14,983 nucleotides of DNA from Baffinella frigidus (Eukaryota; Cryptophyceae; Cryptomonadales; Baffinellaceae): positions 1-14,983 of the forward strand of contig MU647493.1 in assembly GCA_026770585.1 (NCBI GenBank). The letters run 5' to 3'. Under the pieces are notes generated by a model that saw only the letters and a list, made by a program, of their open reading frames with translations, was not told the DNA's origin and did not search any database. The position numbers and the translations under genes are program-made. Below, one piece after another: positions 5,967 through 12,265 of this stretch. Every line of letters starts with the position of its first letter. The first letter of the stretch is position 1.

Positions 5967-6035
5967 CAATGAAAATTACTACACGAATGCTTCAATATTA
6001 CTAGTAACACTCATGATGTGTGGTAAATTTCATTG
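5967..6035 (+). mobile_element. 69-bp palindromic mini-element (CAAYGAAA family)
   Basis: CAATGAAAATTACTACACGA at the left end is answered by GTGTGGTAAATTTCATTG at the right end. The middle, ATGCTTCAATATTACTAGTA, aligns with the middle of the inverted copy at 13860-13927. Half-copies with only the left end lie at about 6677 (CAACGAAAGTTACTACACA) and 9440. It is too short to encode anything, and no target-site duplication was found. Confidence 0.65.
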
Positions 6036-6477
6036 CCAGAAAGTTTCAAATTAAAACCGTTTTCCTATGAGATCCCTCCGGAGGTTCGACACACCAGTCG
6101 TGTCCATTTTGTATCACAGGACGGTAGGGTCGTGTCCATGTGGTACCCGTACCAAGGACGTGATAGTGTGCACAGGATGAGATTTCTCGAAGCCGGGCGA
6201 TCCACACGGTGGACCTCGGACCTTTCATCAAAAGTCAATCTACCCTGTGGGCAGTTAACTTTAAAGATTTTCTCATGCAAATTTGGTCACGTTACCGCTA
6301 AATCTAGGGGCCTCGAAAGCCTCGAAGCCCACCGAGTGGGGATGCGACCCTGGGAGGAGATTCATGGCACTCAGGTTGTGAACCCTCCTTGAAAAATGCT
6401 CTACCAGAAACCCCTTTAAGTTGTCAACTTTTTACAGGGGTCCCTCATATTTAAGTTCACGCTTCCTACTGTAGGTC
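6036..6477 (+). other. gene-free stretch holding repeat copies
   Basis: It contains the second 504-bp-spaced unit (6075-6200), the inverted dispersed repeat at 6222-6292 and another exon 3' copy at 6322-6374 (CTCGAAGCCC ... GGGAGGAGATTC ... CTCAG|GTTGTG). It also contains the TTGTCAACTTTTTACAGG phrase at 6420-6438 seen near 5459. No intact gene was recognised. Confidence 0.5.
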
Positions 6478-6780
6478 TATCCCGTAAGTGGCGCGCGGGT
6501 CGTATGTGACCCCCAGCAGGTCGTAGGCCCTTCCTTACATAGGCCCACGTAGGAGCGCACTCCACTCGAGAATGCTAGAGGGGCCTATTTATATGTGGGG
6601 TTGTAGATATGTGTACCAGGATAAGGTATTCCAACTTCGTGACTGGCTAATATATGGCTAGTAACGTGACCAATCAACGAAAGTTACTACACAAATGCCC
6701 ACTTTTTAAAGCACCCTGGTTTTAAATAGGCCCCTCTGGCATTCTCGTGTGGCTAGGCTGCTCGCCACTTAAAGGATACC
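6478..6780. mobile_element. about 300-bp foldback with TATCCC...GGATACC ends
   Basis: The left end TATCCCGTAAGTGGC and the right end GCCACTTAAAGGATACC are complementary. An inner arm pair, CTCGAGAATGCTAGAGGGGC then CTATTTA (6565-6591) and TAAATAGGCCCCTCTGGC then ATTCTCG, is also complementary. It looks like the larger, possibly parental, form of the short family at 3944, 6789 and 8256. A half copy of the CAAYGAAA element (near 6677) sits inside. No ORF of note. Confidence 0.5.
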
Positions 6781-6788
6781 TAGAACCC

Positions 6789-6896
6789 TATCCCTTAAGT
6801 GGCTAGGGGGTCTTAAAAGACCCACGCCAGGTCCTAGGCAGGTCCTAGGGCCCTACGGTAGGGCGTATGAGCCTACTGGCCACTTGAAGGATGGTA
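6789..6896. mobile_element. MITE-like foldback, TATCCCTTAAGTGG family
   Basis: The ends TATCCCTTAAGTGGC and GGCCACTTGAAGGATGGTA enclose AGGTCCTAGGCAGGTCCTAG, GGCCCTACGGTAGGGCGTAT and GAGCCTACTGGCC. The right two-thirds is nearly identical to 8288-8358. It lies directly after the larger 6478-6780 element. Confidence 0.6.
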
Positions 6897-6907
6897 GACC
6901 TAGTGGC

Positions 6908-6936
6908 GGGTTCTGTGTTCTGTGTTCTGTGTTCTG
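6908..6936. repeat. 7-bp microsatellite TTCTGTG, four copies
   Basis: This is a short tract between the MITE-like element at 6789-6896 and unique sequence; the last unit changes to TTCTGCATGG. From about 6937 to 7030 I see nothing further that I can assign. Confidence 0.7.
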
Positions 6937-7032
6937 CATGGTTCGTGCGCTGTAGCTCGGCACACGCAAGGCAGTCACCTCGGACAGTTGGCTTCGGCGG
7001 GCGCTCACGAGCCTGCCGGCGGGGCTGTTCCA

Positions 7033-7190
7033 CGCCGGTTCACTGAAACGATGTGCGTTTGTACTGAGAACATGACTAAACCGGGGGAGGATTAGAGCAA
7101 AGTGTGATGAGTCAACTTATCGGAGCAACGTGCGATTAGTCAACCTGAACCGTCCCTGTACAAACGCACCCCGGTTCAGTCAACCTTTGG
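7033..7190. repeat. imperfect inverted repeat, GTGCGTTTGTAC arms
   Basis: GCCGGTTCACTGAAACGATG then TGCGTTTGTAC on the left is complementary, with gaps, to GTACAAACGCACCCCGGTTC then AGTC on the right. The loop contains two AGTCAAC phrases. It may be another foldback element, but I found no target duplication. From 7191 to about 7396 I see no supported feature. Confidence 0.45.
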
Positions 7191-7396
7191 TGCTTTGGTG
7201 CTTTTATTTACACTCACGTCCAAGGCCACATCCCACCTCACTCTTGAGGAGTTGGGAGTAATCTACGGGTGAGCTCCCCGGTCCTATCCACTTGGACTGG
7301 ACCGAGTCCCCTTTGCCCCCTTTTCGAACCGAGTCAAGCGTCGCTGGCGGCAGGTACCGAATGGGCCGCAAGACAGCGCTCGTCGACGGCCTCGCG

Positions 7397-7690
7397 ACCC
7401 TTCGTGGCGAGTAGGCGCCTATGGTAGGCAATCCGTAGGGGCATAGGGGGGTTCCTACGGATAAGGTCGACCATTCGCGGCGAGTAGCCGCCTCTTTTGA
7501 ATAACCCATAAGCGATTACCCTACAGTAGGCAATCCGTAGGGGCATAGGGGGGGTTCCTATGGATGAGGCCGACCCTTCGCGGCGAGTAGCCGCCTCTTT
7601 TGAATAACCCGAAAGCGATACGACCTAGGATCCTACCGTAGGAAATCCGTAGGGACATAGGGGGGGTTCCTACGGATACCGTAACGGAAA
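7397..7690. repeat. tandem repeat, period about 102-112 bp, nearly three units
   Basis: The phrases GTAGG(C/A)AATCCGTAGGG, CATAGGGGGG, TTCCTA(C/T)GGAT, GACC(C/A)TTCG(C/T)GGCGAGTAG and GCCGCCTCTTTTGAATAACC recur in fixed order, with starts at 7424, 7526 and 7638. The CCTA/GGGGCATAGG core resembles the cores of the adjacent foldback elements, so the array probably arose by tandem growth of a decayed element. Long minus-strand frames here come from the repetition. Confidence 0.75.
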
Positions 7691-7736
7691 GGTGGCGAAG
7701 AGGTGGAACGTACCTTCGTGGTGAAGAGGTGGAATA

Positions 7737-7856
7737 CAGGGGTACCTCGATCATAAGAAACCGCCTCCTCTTCCTAGGACCCAACAGTGGGCCCATGCCT
7801 AGGGCCCTATGGTGGCCCTGGGGGGGGGGCAGTTTCTTCTGAGCGAGGTACCCCTG
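7737..7856. mobile_element. MITE copy 1, TIR CAGGGGTACCTCG, TA TSD
   Basis: The left end CAGGGGTACCTCGATCATAA and the right end TTCTGAGCGAGGTACCCCTG are inverted. TA dinucleotides flank both sides (7735-7736, 7857-7858). The core is CCTAGGACCCAACAGTGGGC then CCATGCCTAGGGCCCTATGG, followed by a G run. It is 120 bp with no coding capacity. Four full copies of this family lie within 970 bp. Confidence 0.8.
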
Positions 7857-8041
7857 TACAACTCCCCGCTACAAGTAGCCACGGGGGTTTCTCGGGCAGC
7901 CAAGGGGGTGTCCGCTGGCGGAAAGTGCTGGGGGAAACCTAGAGAGGGGAAACCCCCCTGATTGTGGTGAAGCACCCTCTGTAAGCTGCTCGCTTCTTGA
8001 GGAATGGGCCCTGGAGTGCAGCAACCCCTTTGCTGGCTTTA

Positions 8042-8158
8042 CAGGGGCACCTCGCTCATAAGGAAACGCCTTCTCCTAGGACCCTACAGTAGGCCTATGC
8101 CTAGGTCCCTATGGTGATCCTAGGGGGGGGGGGGTTTCTTATGAGCGAGGTAACCCTG
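8042..8158. mobile_element. MITE copy 2, TIR CAGGGG(T/C)ACCTCG, TA TSD
   Basis: The ends CAGGGGCACCTCGCTCATAA and TTATGAGCGAGGTAACCCTG are flanked by TA at 8040-8041 and 8159-8160. The core CTAGGACCCTACAGTAGGCC then TATGCCTAGG ends in a G-rich run. The flanks carry matching GCTGGCTTTA and CTCTGGCTTTA phrases, the second about 20 bp beyond the element. The 185 bp between copies 1 and 2 contain no recognised gene. Confidence 0.8.
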
Positions 8159-8210
8159 TACTCAACGGCCCAGCTCTGGCTTTACTGCAACGAAACCAAC
8201 ATGACCGATG

Positions 8211-8255
8211 ATGGTCCCAGGGGGGGTGGAGGCTTTCTTATCAGCGAGGTACCCC
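8211..8255. mobile_element. solitary right half of the CAGGGGTACC MITE
   Basis: GATGGTCCCAGGGGGGGTGG then AGGCTTTCTTATCAGCGAGG then TACCCC matches the right half of the neighbouring full copies. The left arm is absent. It is joined at once to the TATCCC-family element at 8256. Confidence 0.6.
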
Positions 8256-8360
8256 AATCCCCTAAGTACCCATAGGGTGAATATTCACCCTAACTCGCCC
8301 TAGGCAGGTCCTAGGGCCCTACGGTAGGGTGTATGAGCCTACTGGCCACTTGAGGGATAC
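8256..8360. mobile_element. MITE-like foldback, TATCCCTTAAGTGG family
   Basis: The left end AATCCCCTAAGTACCC and the right end GGCCACTTGAGGGATAC flank a small perfect hairpin, AGGGTGAATATTCACCCT (8273-8290). The shared core follows: CCTAGGCAGGTCCTAGGGCC then CTACGGTAGGGTGTATGAGC. A TA-type MITE begins only about 11 bp after its right end. Confidence 0.6.
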
Positions 8361-8371
8361 GGTAGGCCCTA

Positions 8372-8489
8372 CAGGAGTACCTCGCTCATAAGAAACCGCC
8401 CCCCCCCCTAGGACCACCATAGGACCCTAGGCATAGGCCTACTGTAGGGTCCTAGGGGGGGGCGGTTTCTTATGAGCGAGGTACCCCTG
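8372..8489. mobile_element. MITE copy 3, TA TSD, core reversed
   Basis: The ends CAGGAGTACCTCGCTCATAA and TTATGAGCGAGGTACCCCTG are flanked by TA at 8370-8371 and 8490-8491. The core reads CCTAGGACCACCATAGGACC then CTAGGCATAGGCCTACTGTA. That is the reverse complement of the core in copies 1, 2 and 4, so this copy is inserted in the opposite orientation. Confidence 0.8.
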
Positions 8490-8587
8490 TAGGGCTCCTC
8501 GTGGTCAAGGAGGGGGCGCGGAATCATCAACCATTACTCTACTCCATTCAAGAGCGCAAAGGTCTCTGCCGAGGCGGGCCTGTCGTA

Positions 8588-8703
8588 CAGGGGTACCTCG
8601 CTCGTAAGAAACAGACCCCCCTAGGACCTTACAGTAGGACCATGCCTAGGGCCCTATGGTGGTCCTAGGGGGTCGGGCGTTTCTTATGAGCGAGGTACTC
8701 CTG
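8588..8703. mobile_element. MITE copy 4, TA TSD
   Basis: The ends CAGGGGTACCTCGCTCGTAA and TTATGAGCGAGGTACTCCTG are flanked by TA at 8586-8587 and 8704-8705. The core CCTAGGACCTTACAGTAGGA then CCATGCCTAGGGCCCTATGG is in the same orientation as copies 1 and 2. Confidence 0.8.
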
Positions 8704-8721
8704 TAGACGGGAGCGGCAAAC

Positions 8722-8775
8722 TTTCGGGATACAGTCCTGTGTAGGATGATCTGGGGATACAGTCCCGTGTAGGAT
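8722..8775 (+). repeat. short direct repeat GGGATACAGTCC(T/C)GTGTAGGATG
   Basis: Two near-identical 23-bp copies lie 30 bp apart. Beyond them, to about 8985, I see only a phrase (AACACGGCCGCCATGTATGC near 8862) shared with 4596-4615, and no gene. Confidence 0.65.
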
Positions 8776-8985
8776 GGCCAGAGTGGCTTTACCACACAAA
8801 CCCTGCATGGTGGTGCACACGTCATCGGGTAAAGGAGGGATGCTTCTATTGAAAACAACACGGCCGCCATGTATGCACCCTCACAGAATCTGGATGTAAC
8901 GTGACCAGATTTGACTGAAATACTGGTGCGCCGTGTGTGTACGCGCGTGCAAAAGGGCGTTTCCTCGAATACAAAAGAAGACAGT

Positions 8986-9335
8986 ACTGCGTGACTCGAA
9001 CAGAGCGCGCGCTTGTCATTCGTTGTGCGTTGGCTCGCGAGCACAGCTGTGAACGCTGCGCACCGAGGAGGGCGTGTCGTTGGCATATGTTGGGAGAAAT
9101 TAAAACCTAAAGGACCTAAAGGAGGGGGGACGCGCATGTGATCCGAAAGGAAGCATGGCTTCTCTGCAGAACCAGTTCCGGTGTCCGCCTATGTTGGGAG
9201 CTCGAAGAACCTAAAGGACCTAAAGGGCACGAAGAGGGGGGGGGGGGCGAGACAGCGCGTGAATAGCAGGCGTTTGTGCGAGGAAAAGTACATCTCCTGC
9301 GTGGCTCCGACAGAGCGCGCGCTTGCGATTGGTTC
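8986..9335 (+). repeat. direct repeat pair 313 bp apart around ACAGAGCGCGCGCTTG
   Basis: CTGCGTG(A)CTC(GA/CG)ACAGAGCGCGCGCTTG, preceded by GAGGAAA/CGAATAC-like sequence, occurs near 8988-9018 and 9299-9330. The CG-rich alternating stretch CGCGCGC is identical in both. The pair brackets the two forward copies of the GATCCGAAA/CCTAAAGGACC repeat. Confidence 0.6.
9061..9225 (+). repeat. GATCCGAAA...CCTAAAGGACC repeat, two forward copies
   Basis: Copy one (9073-9124, partial) carries GCGTGTCGTTGGCATATGTT, GGGAG and AACCTAAAGGACCTAAAGG. Copy two (9140-9225) carries GATCCGAAAGGAAGCATGGC, TTCTCTGCAGAACCAGTTCC, GGTGTCCGCCTATGTTGGGA and AACCTAAAGGACCTAAAGG. Inverted copies lie at 9711-9820 and 13934-14011. 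A G run of 13 follows at 9235-9247. Confidence 0.75.
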
Positions 9336-9710
9336 TGTATTACCTCGCCCGTGGCATCCTTTTCAACAACCCCCCACTCAGATAGACATTAACACACCCG
9401 CACCCCCGCCCCCTTGCCCTCCCCCAGTTGCGCCATCTGAAAATTACTACACACATTTACAATCGACATTTATTCTGTTCGCAGAGGTAGCCTCGTGTGG
9501 GAGTGACTATCCTTTTCCACATTTGCAGCACCTCCTTATCTCTCTAGAAAAAAAATTGTTTGGGTTCGTTAGAAAATTACGGCTTGCCGACACCCAAGAA
9601 ATACGAAAAATTGTTGATCTCGGTTGACTTTAAAAAGTCATGGAGGAGGTGAAATTCTCCTCTTCGAAATTTATCAAGTTGATCGCGGAAGAAGAGACGA
9701 ACCAACCGGG
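9336..9710. other. no supported gene
   Basis: An open plus-strand frame crosses here but includes a proline run from a C-rich tract (9399-9425). Its composition is unlike that of the clear exons elsewhere in the window, so I do not call a gene. GAAAATTACTACACACATTT at 9440 is a half copy of the CAAYGAAA element. A possible acceptor, TTCTGTTCGCAG, ends at 9483. Confidence 0.4.
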
Positions 9711-9820
9711 GGACCTTTAGGTCCTTTAGGTTTTAAATGCTCCCAACATATGCCAACGACACGCCGTTCCGTAGAAGGGATCTGCAGAGAAAGCATTTTT
9801 GCTTTCGGATCGCGTTTAGC
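9711..9820 (-). repeat. inverted copy of the 9061-9225 repeat
   Basis: Read on the minus strand it gives GATCCGAAAGCAAAAATGCT, TTCTCTGCAGATCCCTTCTA, CGGCGTGTCGTTGGCATATG, TTGGGAGCATTTAAAACC and AAAGGACCTAAAGG. Combined with the forward copies, it makes 9061-9820 an inverted-repeat-bounded unit of about 760 bp. That could be a non-autonomous DNA element. Confidence 0.75.
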
Positions 9821-9991
9821 TCTCCAGTGCAGAGGCTCGTGAAGAGGGGATACAGGGCGGCTCTGTTGGGGTGGGTGAAGGTATGCGACATCGCTCCCAT
9901 GCTCACTTACACGCACCGAACCCAAGTCAGCTTCCTTTGAGGCTCATGGTATCCCATGGTTGAAGTTTGAGAGCTTCAATCACGAATACCC

Positions 9992-10210
9992 CACTTATTG
10001 ACACTTATTGACTTTATTCGAAAGTGAGAATGCACGGTGCAAGAATTGAGGCGAGGTTAGGAAAACATCTCACAAGGTGAGGGGGATTGTGTGGGGGGGT
10101 GAGGTGAAATCAGTTACACACTTAATTAACTGGGGAGAACTAGGAGAACACTTATTGACACTTATTGACTTTATTCGAAAGAGAAATACACGGCGCAGAA
10201 TTGAGGCGAG
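9992..10210 (+). repeat. direct repeat, two units 157 bp apart
   Basis: CACTTATTGACACTTATTGA then CTTTATTCGAAAG then a diverged piece then CACGG(T/C)GCA(A)GAATTGAGGCGAG starts at 9992 and again at 10149. Each unit itself contains a doubled CACTTATTGA. No gene was recognised from 9821 to 10738. Confidence 0.7.
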
Positions 10211-10358
10211 CTTATCATAGTACGTACGAGCTCCTCGTAGACTAAGAATCCGCGTTATCACCGGTCGAAGTCTAAGGCAAGAAACTGCCACTTCGTACCC
10301 ATAATGAGGGATTCATCAGGGAGCTTCCCGCCAAAACCCGGTTACGAAGCTTCGTAGA

Positions 10359-10388
10359 CCGGTCGGCGTAAAATCGTATGCCGACCGG
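10359..10388. repeat. hairpin CCGGTCGGC / GCCGACCGG
   Basis: Perfect 9-bp arms enclose a 12-base loop, GTAAAATCGTAT. It could be a transcribed stem or a short element end, with nothing nearby to decide. Between 10389 and 10738 I see only two CA(C)GTCCAG(G/T) phrases (10547 and 10629) and no supported gene. Confidence 0.5.
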
Positions 10389-10739
10389 TGCAATATAATC
10401 TTTGTTTAGATGGACGCACCCCCATTATTTCACCTCAGCGCGTCCGTTTTTTTTGCAAGTCATGAACTCTTTCACGTGACCTTGTAAAAGGCTACAATGC
10501 AGGAACCTTCCCCAACGCTTCCCCAACACCCCTGGTTTGTACCAGTCACGTCCAGGATGAGTGTGTGGGAGTAGACAAGATTCTGGTCTACTCTTTTAAA
10601 CGAACCCCCACTTCGCTCGGTAGCGGTCACGTCCAGTGTGTGTATCACGTTTACAGTTTGTTTGTAGAGGGTGACACTGACAGTCACGCGGACAGTCAAC
10701 GAGAGCCATCTATTTATCGGTTGCACCGCAAGTGTTTTT

Positions 10740-10793
10740 TTGTCATGAACTTCGAACTTCTCTCCTTTGTCATGAACTTCGAACTTCTCACCT
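10740..10793 (+). repeat. 27-bp tandem duplication TTGTCATGAACTTCGAACTT...
   Basis: Two copies in tandem, period 27, differ only at the end. Because 27 is a multiple of three, the frame into the downstream ORF is kept (FVMNFELLS then FVMNFELLT). Either ATG (10745 or 10772) could therefore be an upstream start for the 10889-11275 reading frame. Confidence 0.7.
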
Positions 10794-10888
10794 GGTCAAC
10801 ATCTCCCACCCCACGATCCAGCATCCTTTTCCCCATCGCATTGGCGCGCTCCCGCCGCCCGCCGCCTCCGTTCTCCCACCCTTCCAAG

Positions 10889-11275
10889 ATGCCCTGGCGC
10901 CACCTGATCTTCCCCACCGCTCCGGGCGAAGCAGTAATTTTCAATCCGGCGCCGAACCTGCTGTCCACCGCCAAGAAAGAGCAAGAGCAGGAGCGCGACC
11001 TCCTCGAGGCGATCGAGGACCTGAGGCTCCTCGACGCCGCCTCCTCTGCCACCACGAAAGCCAAAAAAGCTCGGTGGGTGCTTGCTAAAACCATCGCAAC
11101 AGACCTCTGCATCCGTGTGTCGTCCGCCGACGCGATCTCCTCCCTGCCGCGCTCCGAGGAGCACGCGGAGCTCCCTGCCGAGACGCTGGCCTGCGCCGCG
11201 CTCCGCACCACCGAGCGGCTGCTCCAGATGTCGCGCGCCCCGTCCCTGCGTGACGAGCTGGCGTCGCCTGCATGA
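10889..11275 (+). CDS. hypothetical helical protein, 128 residues
   Basis: The frame MPWRHLIFPTAPGEAVIF... runs to TGA at 11273. It is strongly G/C-biased at third positions from about 10920 on, like the sulfotransferase exons and unlike the surrounding repeats. The body is rich in A, E, L, R and K, with predicted-helix stretches such as EQERDLLEAIEDLRLLDAAS and ETLACAALRTTERLLQMS. I recognise no domain. The start is uncertain: the frame stays open upstream to about 10565, with in-frame ATGs at 10745 and 10772, but sequence before 10889 looks less protein-like. The opposite strand is also open here, which is common in GC-rich genes. It might be a whole small protein or one exon. Confidence 0.4.
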   Translation: MPWRHLIFPTAPGEAVIFNPAPNLLSTAKKEQEQERDLLEAIEDLRLLDAASSATTKAKKARWVLAKTIATDLCIRVSSADAISSLPRSEEHAELPAETLACAALRTTERLLQMSRAPSLRDELASPA

Positions 11276-11469
11276 GGATGACGACGGTCCAAGGTCTAGG
11301 TTTAGTCCGCCGGAAATCGCGATTGAAAGACGAGTCTGTAGCACGGATCATAGGCGTTTTCGAAGCGGAATTGACCCGCTTGGCAATTCGCATCGTGACC
11401 TTGGAAGAGCCCCTAGTAATTTCCCAGGTGGCACCTTCTCGCAGAGGAATGCAGCGACGGCGCCAGTCC
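11276..11469. other. possible extra exon region, undecided strand
   Basis: The plus strand has an open frame with a protein-like stretch (SVARIIGVFEAELTRLAI, then RIVTLEEPLVISQV). The minus strand is open as well, and a plausible minus-strand acceptor (CCAGCCCTACCAG, reading down to about 11496) could extend the minus-strand gene at 11470-11790 into it. I cannot decide from sequence alone. Confidence 0.25.
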
Positions 11470-11790
11470 TCACCCCCCTCCACATTTCTCTGGTAGGGCT
11501 GGCTGGAAACTCCACAAATCGGGCGAAGCTCGCTGCGTTGGCCCCCACTGTCCATTCGAGATTACCGTCACAGAAGGAAGCTTGCCGGAAACAGGAAAAT
11601 GGACGACGACCAGCTTTCGGACCGGGTCCTGGGAAGAGATTGCTACGGATGATGCAGTAGAACTAGATCCAGAGGCCTGAGGTACAGGAGTTATAGCTGA
11701 GTCTTTCTTGCCAAAAAGTTGGAGAAGGGTGGGCTGGCTTCTCTTTCTCGCCGCCTCCACCGCTTCCTCCTTTGCCGTCTGGACGGACAT
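11470..11790 (-). CDS. hypothetical protein with N-terminal PIP-box-like motif
   Basis: The minus-strand frame starts MSVQTAKEEAVEAARKRSQ and continues QPTLLQLFGKKDS. QPTLLQLF fits the PIP-box pattern Qxxhxxaa, by which proteins bind the sliding clamp PCNA. Similar basic-plus-TLxxFF N-termini are also common in BED/TTF-type zinc-finger transposon proteins. A serine-rich linker (SGSSSTASSVAISS) follows, then VRKLVVVHFPVSGKLPSVT. A possible donor (ACG|GTAATC on the minus strand, near 11568) would splice away the low-quality tail. No catalytic domain is visible. The evidence is one motif and a plausible start, so this is weak. Confidence 0.3.
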   Translation of the reverse strand: MSVQTAKEEAVEAARKRSQPTLLQLFGKKDSAITPVPQASGSSSTASSVAISSQDPVRKLVVVHFPVSGKLPSVTVISNGQWGPTQRASPDLWSFQPALPEKCGGG

Positions 11791-11802
11791 TTACGTGGTA
11801 CG

Positions 11803-11871
11803 TTGAGTTACGACGGGACGTAACTCCGTTGAGTCACGACGGGACGTAACTCGACGGGACGCAACTCAACA
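11803..11871. repeat. short tandem/inverted repeat GTTGAGT(T/C)ACGACGGGACGTAAC
   Basis: About two and a half copies of a 25-27-bp unit end in GCAACTCAAC, which inverts the starting GTTGAGTTAC. It sits just upstream of the minus-strand ORF start at 11790. That makes it a possible but unproven promoter-proximal element. Confidence 0.55.
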
Positions 11872-11997
11872 AGACTGGGGGGCAAAAATAACTCTAGAAG
11901 GACGATTCCTGTGAAGTGCGTCTCCACGATTCTGATCACGTCGTATCTCTGCACGTGATCACGGATGATCCCGGACGCATGACGGGCGCGTGTGTGT

Positions 11998-12144
11998 CCA
12001 AATTAAGACGGTCAGTTGTTTCAAAGGACGTCTCTTGTTGATTGTGCGTCCGTTTATGTTCTTTCTAAAGGGGACATTGGGGGGCGGCCCCCTCCCCATG
12101 CTGAGTCGTGGATAATAGTTCGTGGCCAAATTAAGACGGTCAGT
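11998..12144 (+). repeat. direct repeat CCAAATTAAGACGGTCAGT, 128 bp apart
   Basis: Exact 19-bp copies lie at 11998-12016 and 12126-12144. Between them is a G/C-rich block (GGGGACATTGGGGGGCGGCC then CCCTCCCC). It lies just upstream of the sulfotransferase start, so the pair could bound its promoter region, but no TATA or initiator could be supported. Confidence 0.55.
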
Positions 12145-12196
12145 GCGTCCATCTCTTTGCTCGTGATATCCACCTGTGCCTGGCATCGTGTGCAGC

Positions 12197-12265
12197 ATGG
12201 CAACATGGGTGAGCCCGGCGCTTCAGACCAAGATCGAGTACCGCAAGGGCGACACAATCATCGCC
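12197..12265 (+). CDS. sulfotransferase exon 1
   Basis: This exon holds 23 codons, MATWVSPALQTKIEYRKGD then TIIA, ending GCC|GTAAGC in phase 0. GDTIIA directly precedes the PAPS loop in this family, so joining to 12514 restores the expected order IIA-VPAKSGTTW. Confidence 0.75.

Larger units (their letters stand above)
5574..6200 (+). repeat. tandem duplication, units about 504 bp apart
   Basis: CCTCCGGAGGTTCGACACAC then CAGTCGTGTCCA begins at 5572 and again at 6076. Both continue through TTTGTATCA, GGACGG, AGGGTCGTGTCC, GGTACC, ACCAAGGACGTGA and GTGCACAGGATGAGATTTCT. A shorter related piece lies at 5313-5390. The first unit runs into an exon 3' copy at 5710-5765; in the second unit that copy is cut off at about 6200. 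No independent gene was seen. Confidence 0.7.

Noticed and set aside
7397-7690. CRISPR-like array
   Set aside because: The units are about 100 bp with no short repeat/unique-spacer pattern; the whole unit, not just a repeat, is conserved.
9181-9627. Plus-strand 148-residue ORF
   Set aside because: It starts inside a dispersed repeat, crosses a 13-G run and a C-rich tract giving a proline run, and lacks the third-position G/C bias of the clear exons. No domain was recognised.
10714-11344. Long minus-strand ORFs opposite the 10889-11275 reading frame
   Set aside because: GC-rich coding sequence often leaves the opposite strand open. The plus frame has the better third-position bias and a more protein-like composition.
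12176-12196. Upstream start for the sulfotransferase at 12176
   Set aside because: That codon is GTG, not ATG, in a eukaryotic context. The first in-frame ATG is 12197.
12207-12224. GTGAGC...CTTCAG as a mini-intron in sulfotransferase exon 1
   Set aside because: It would be only 18 bp, too short for known spliceosomal introns, and reading through keeps the frame.
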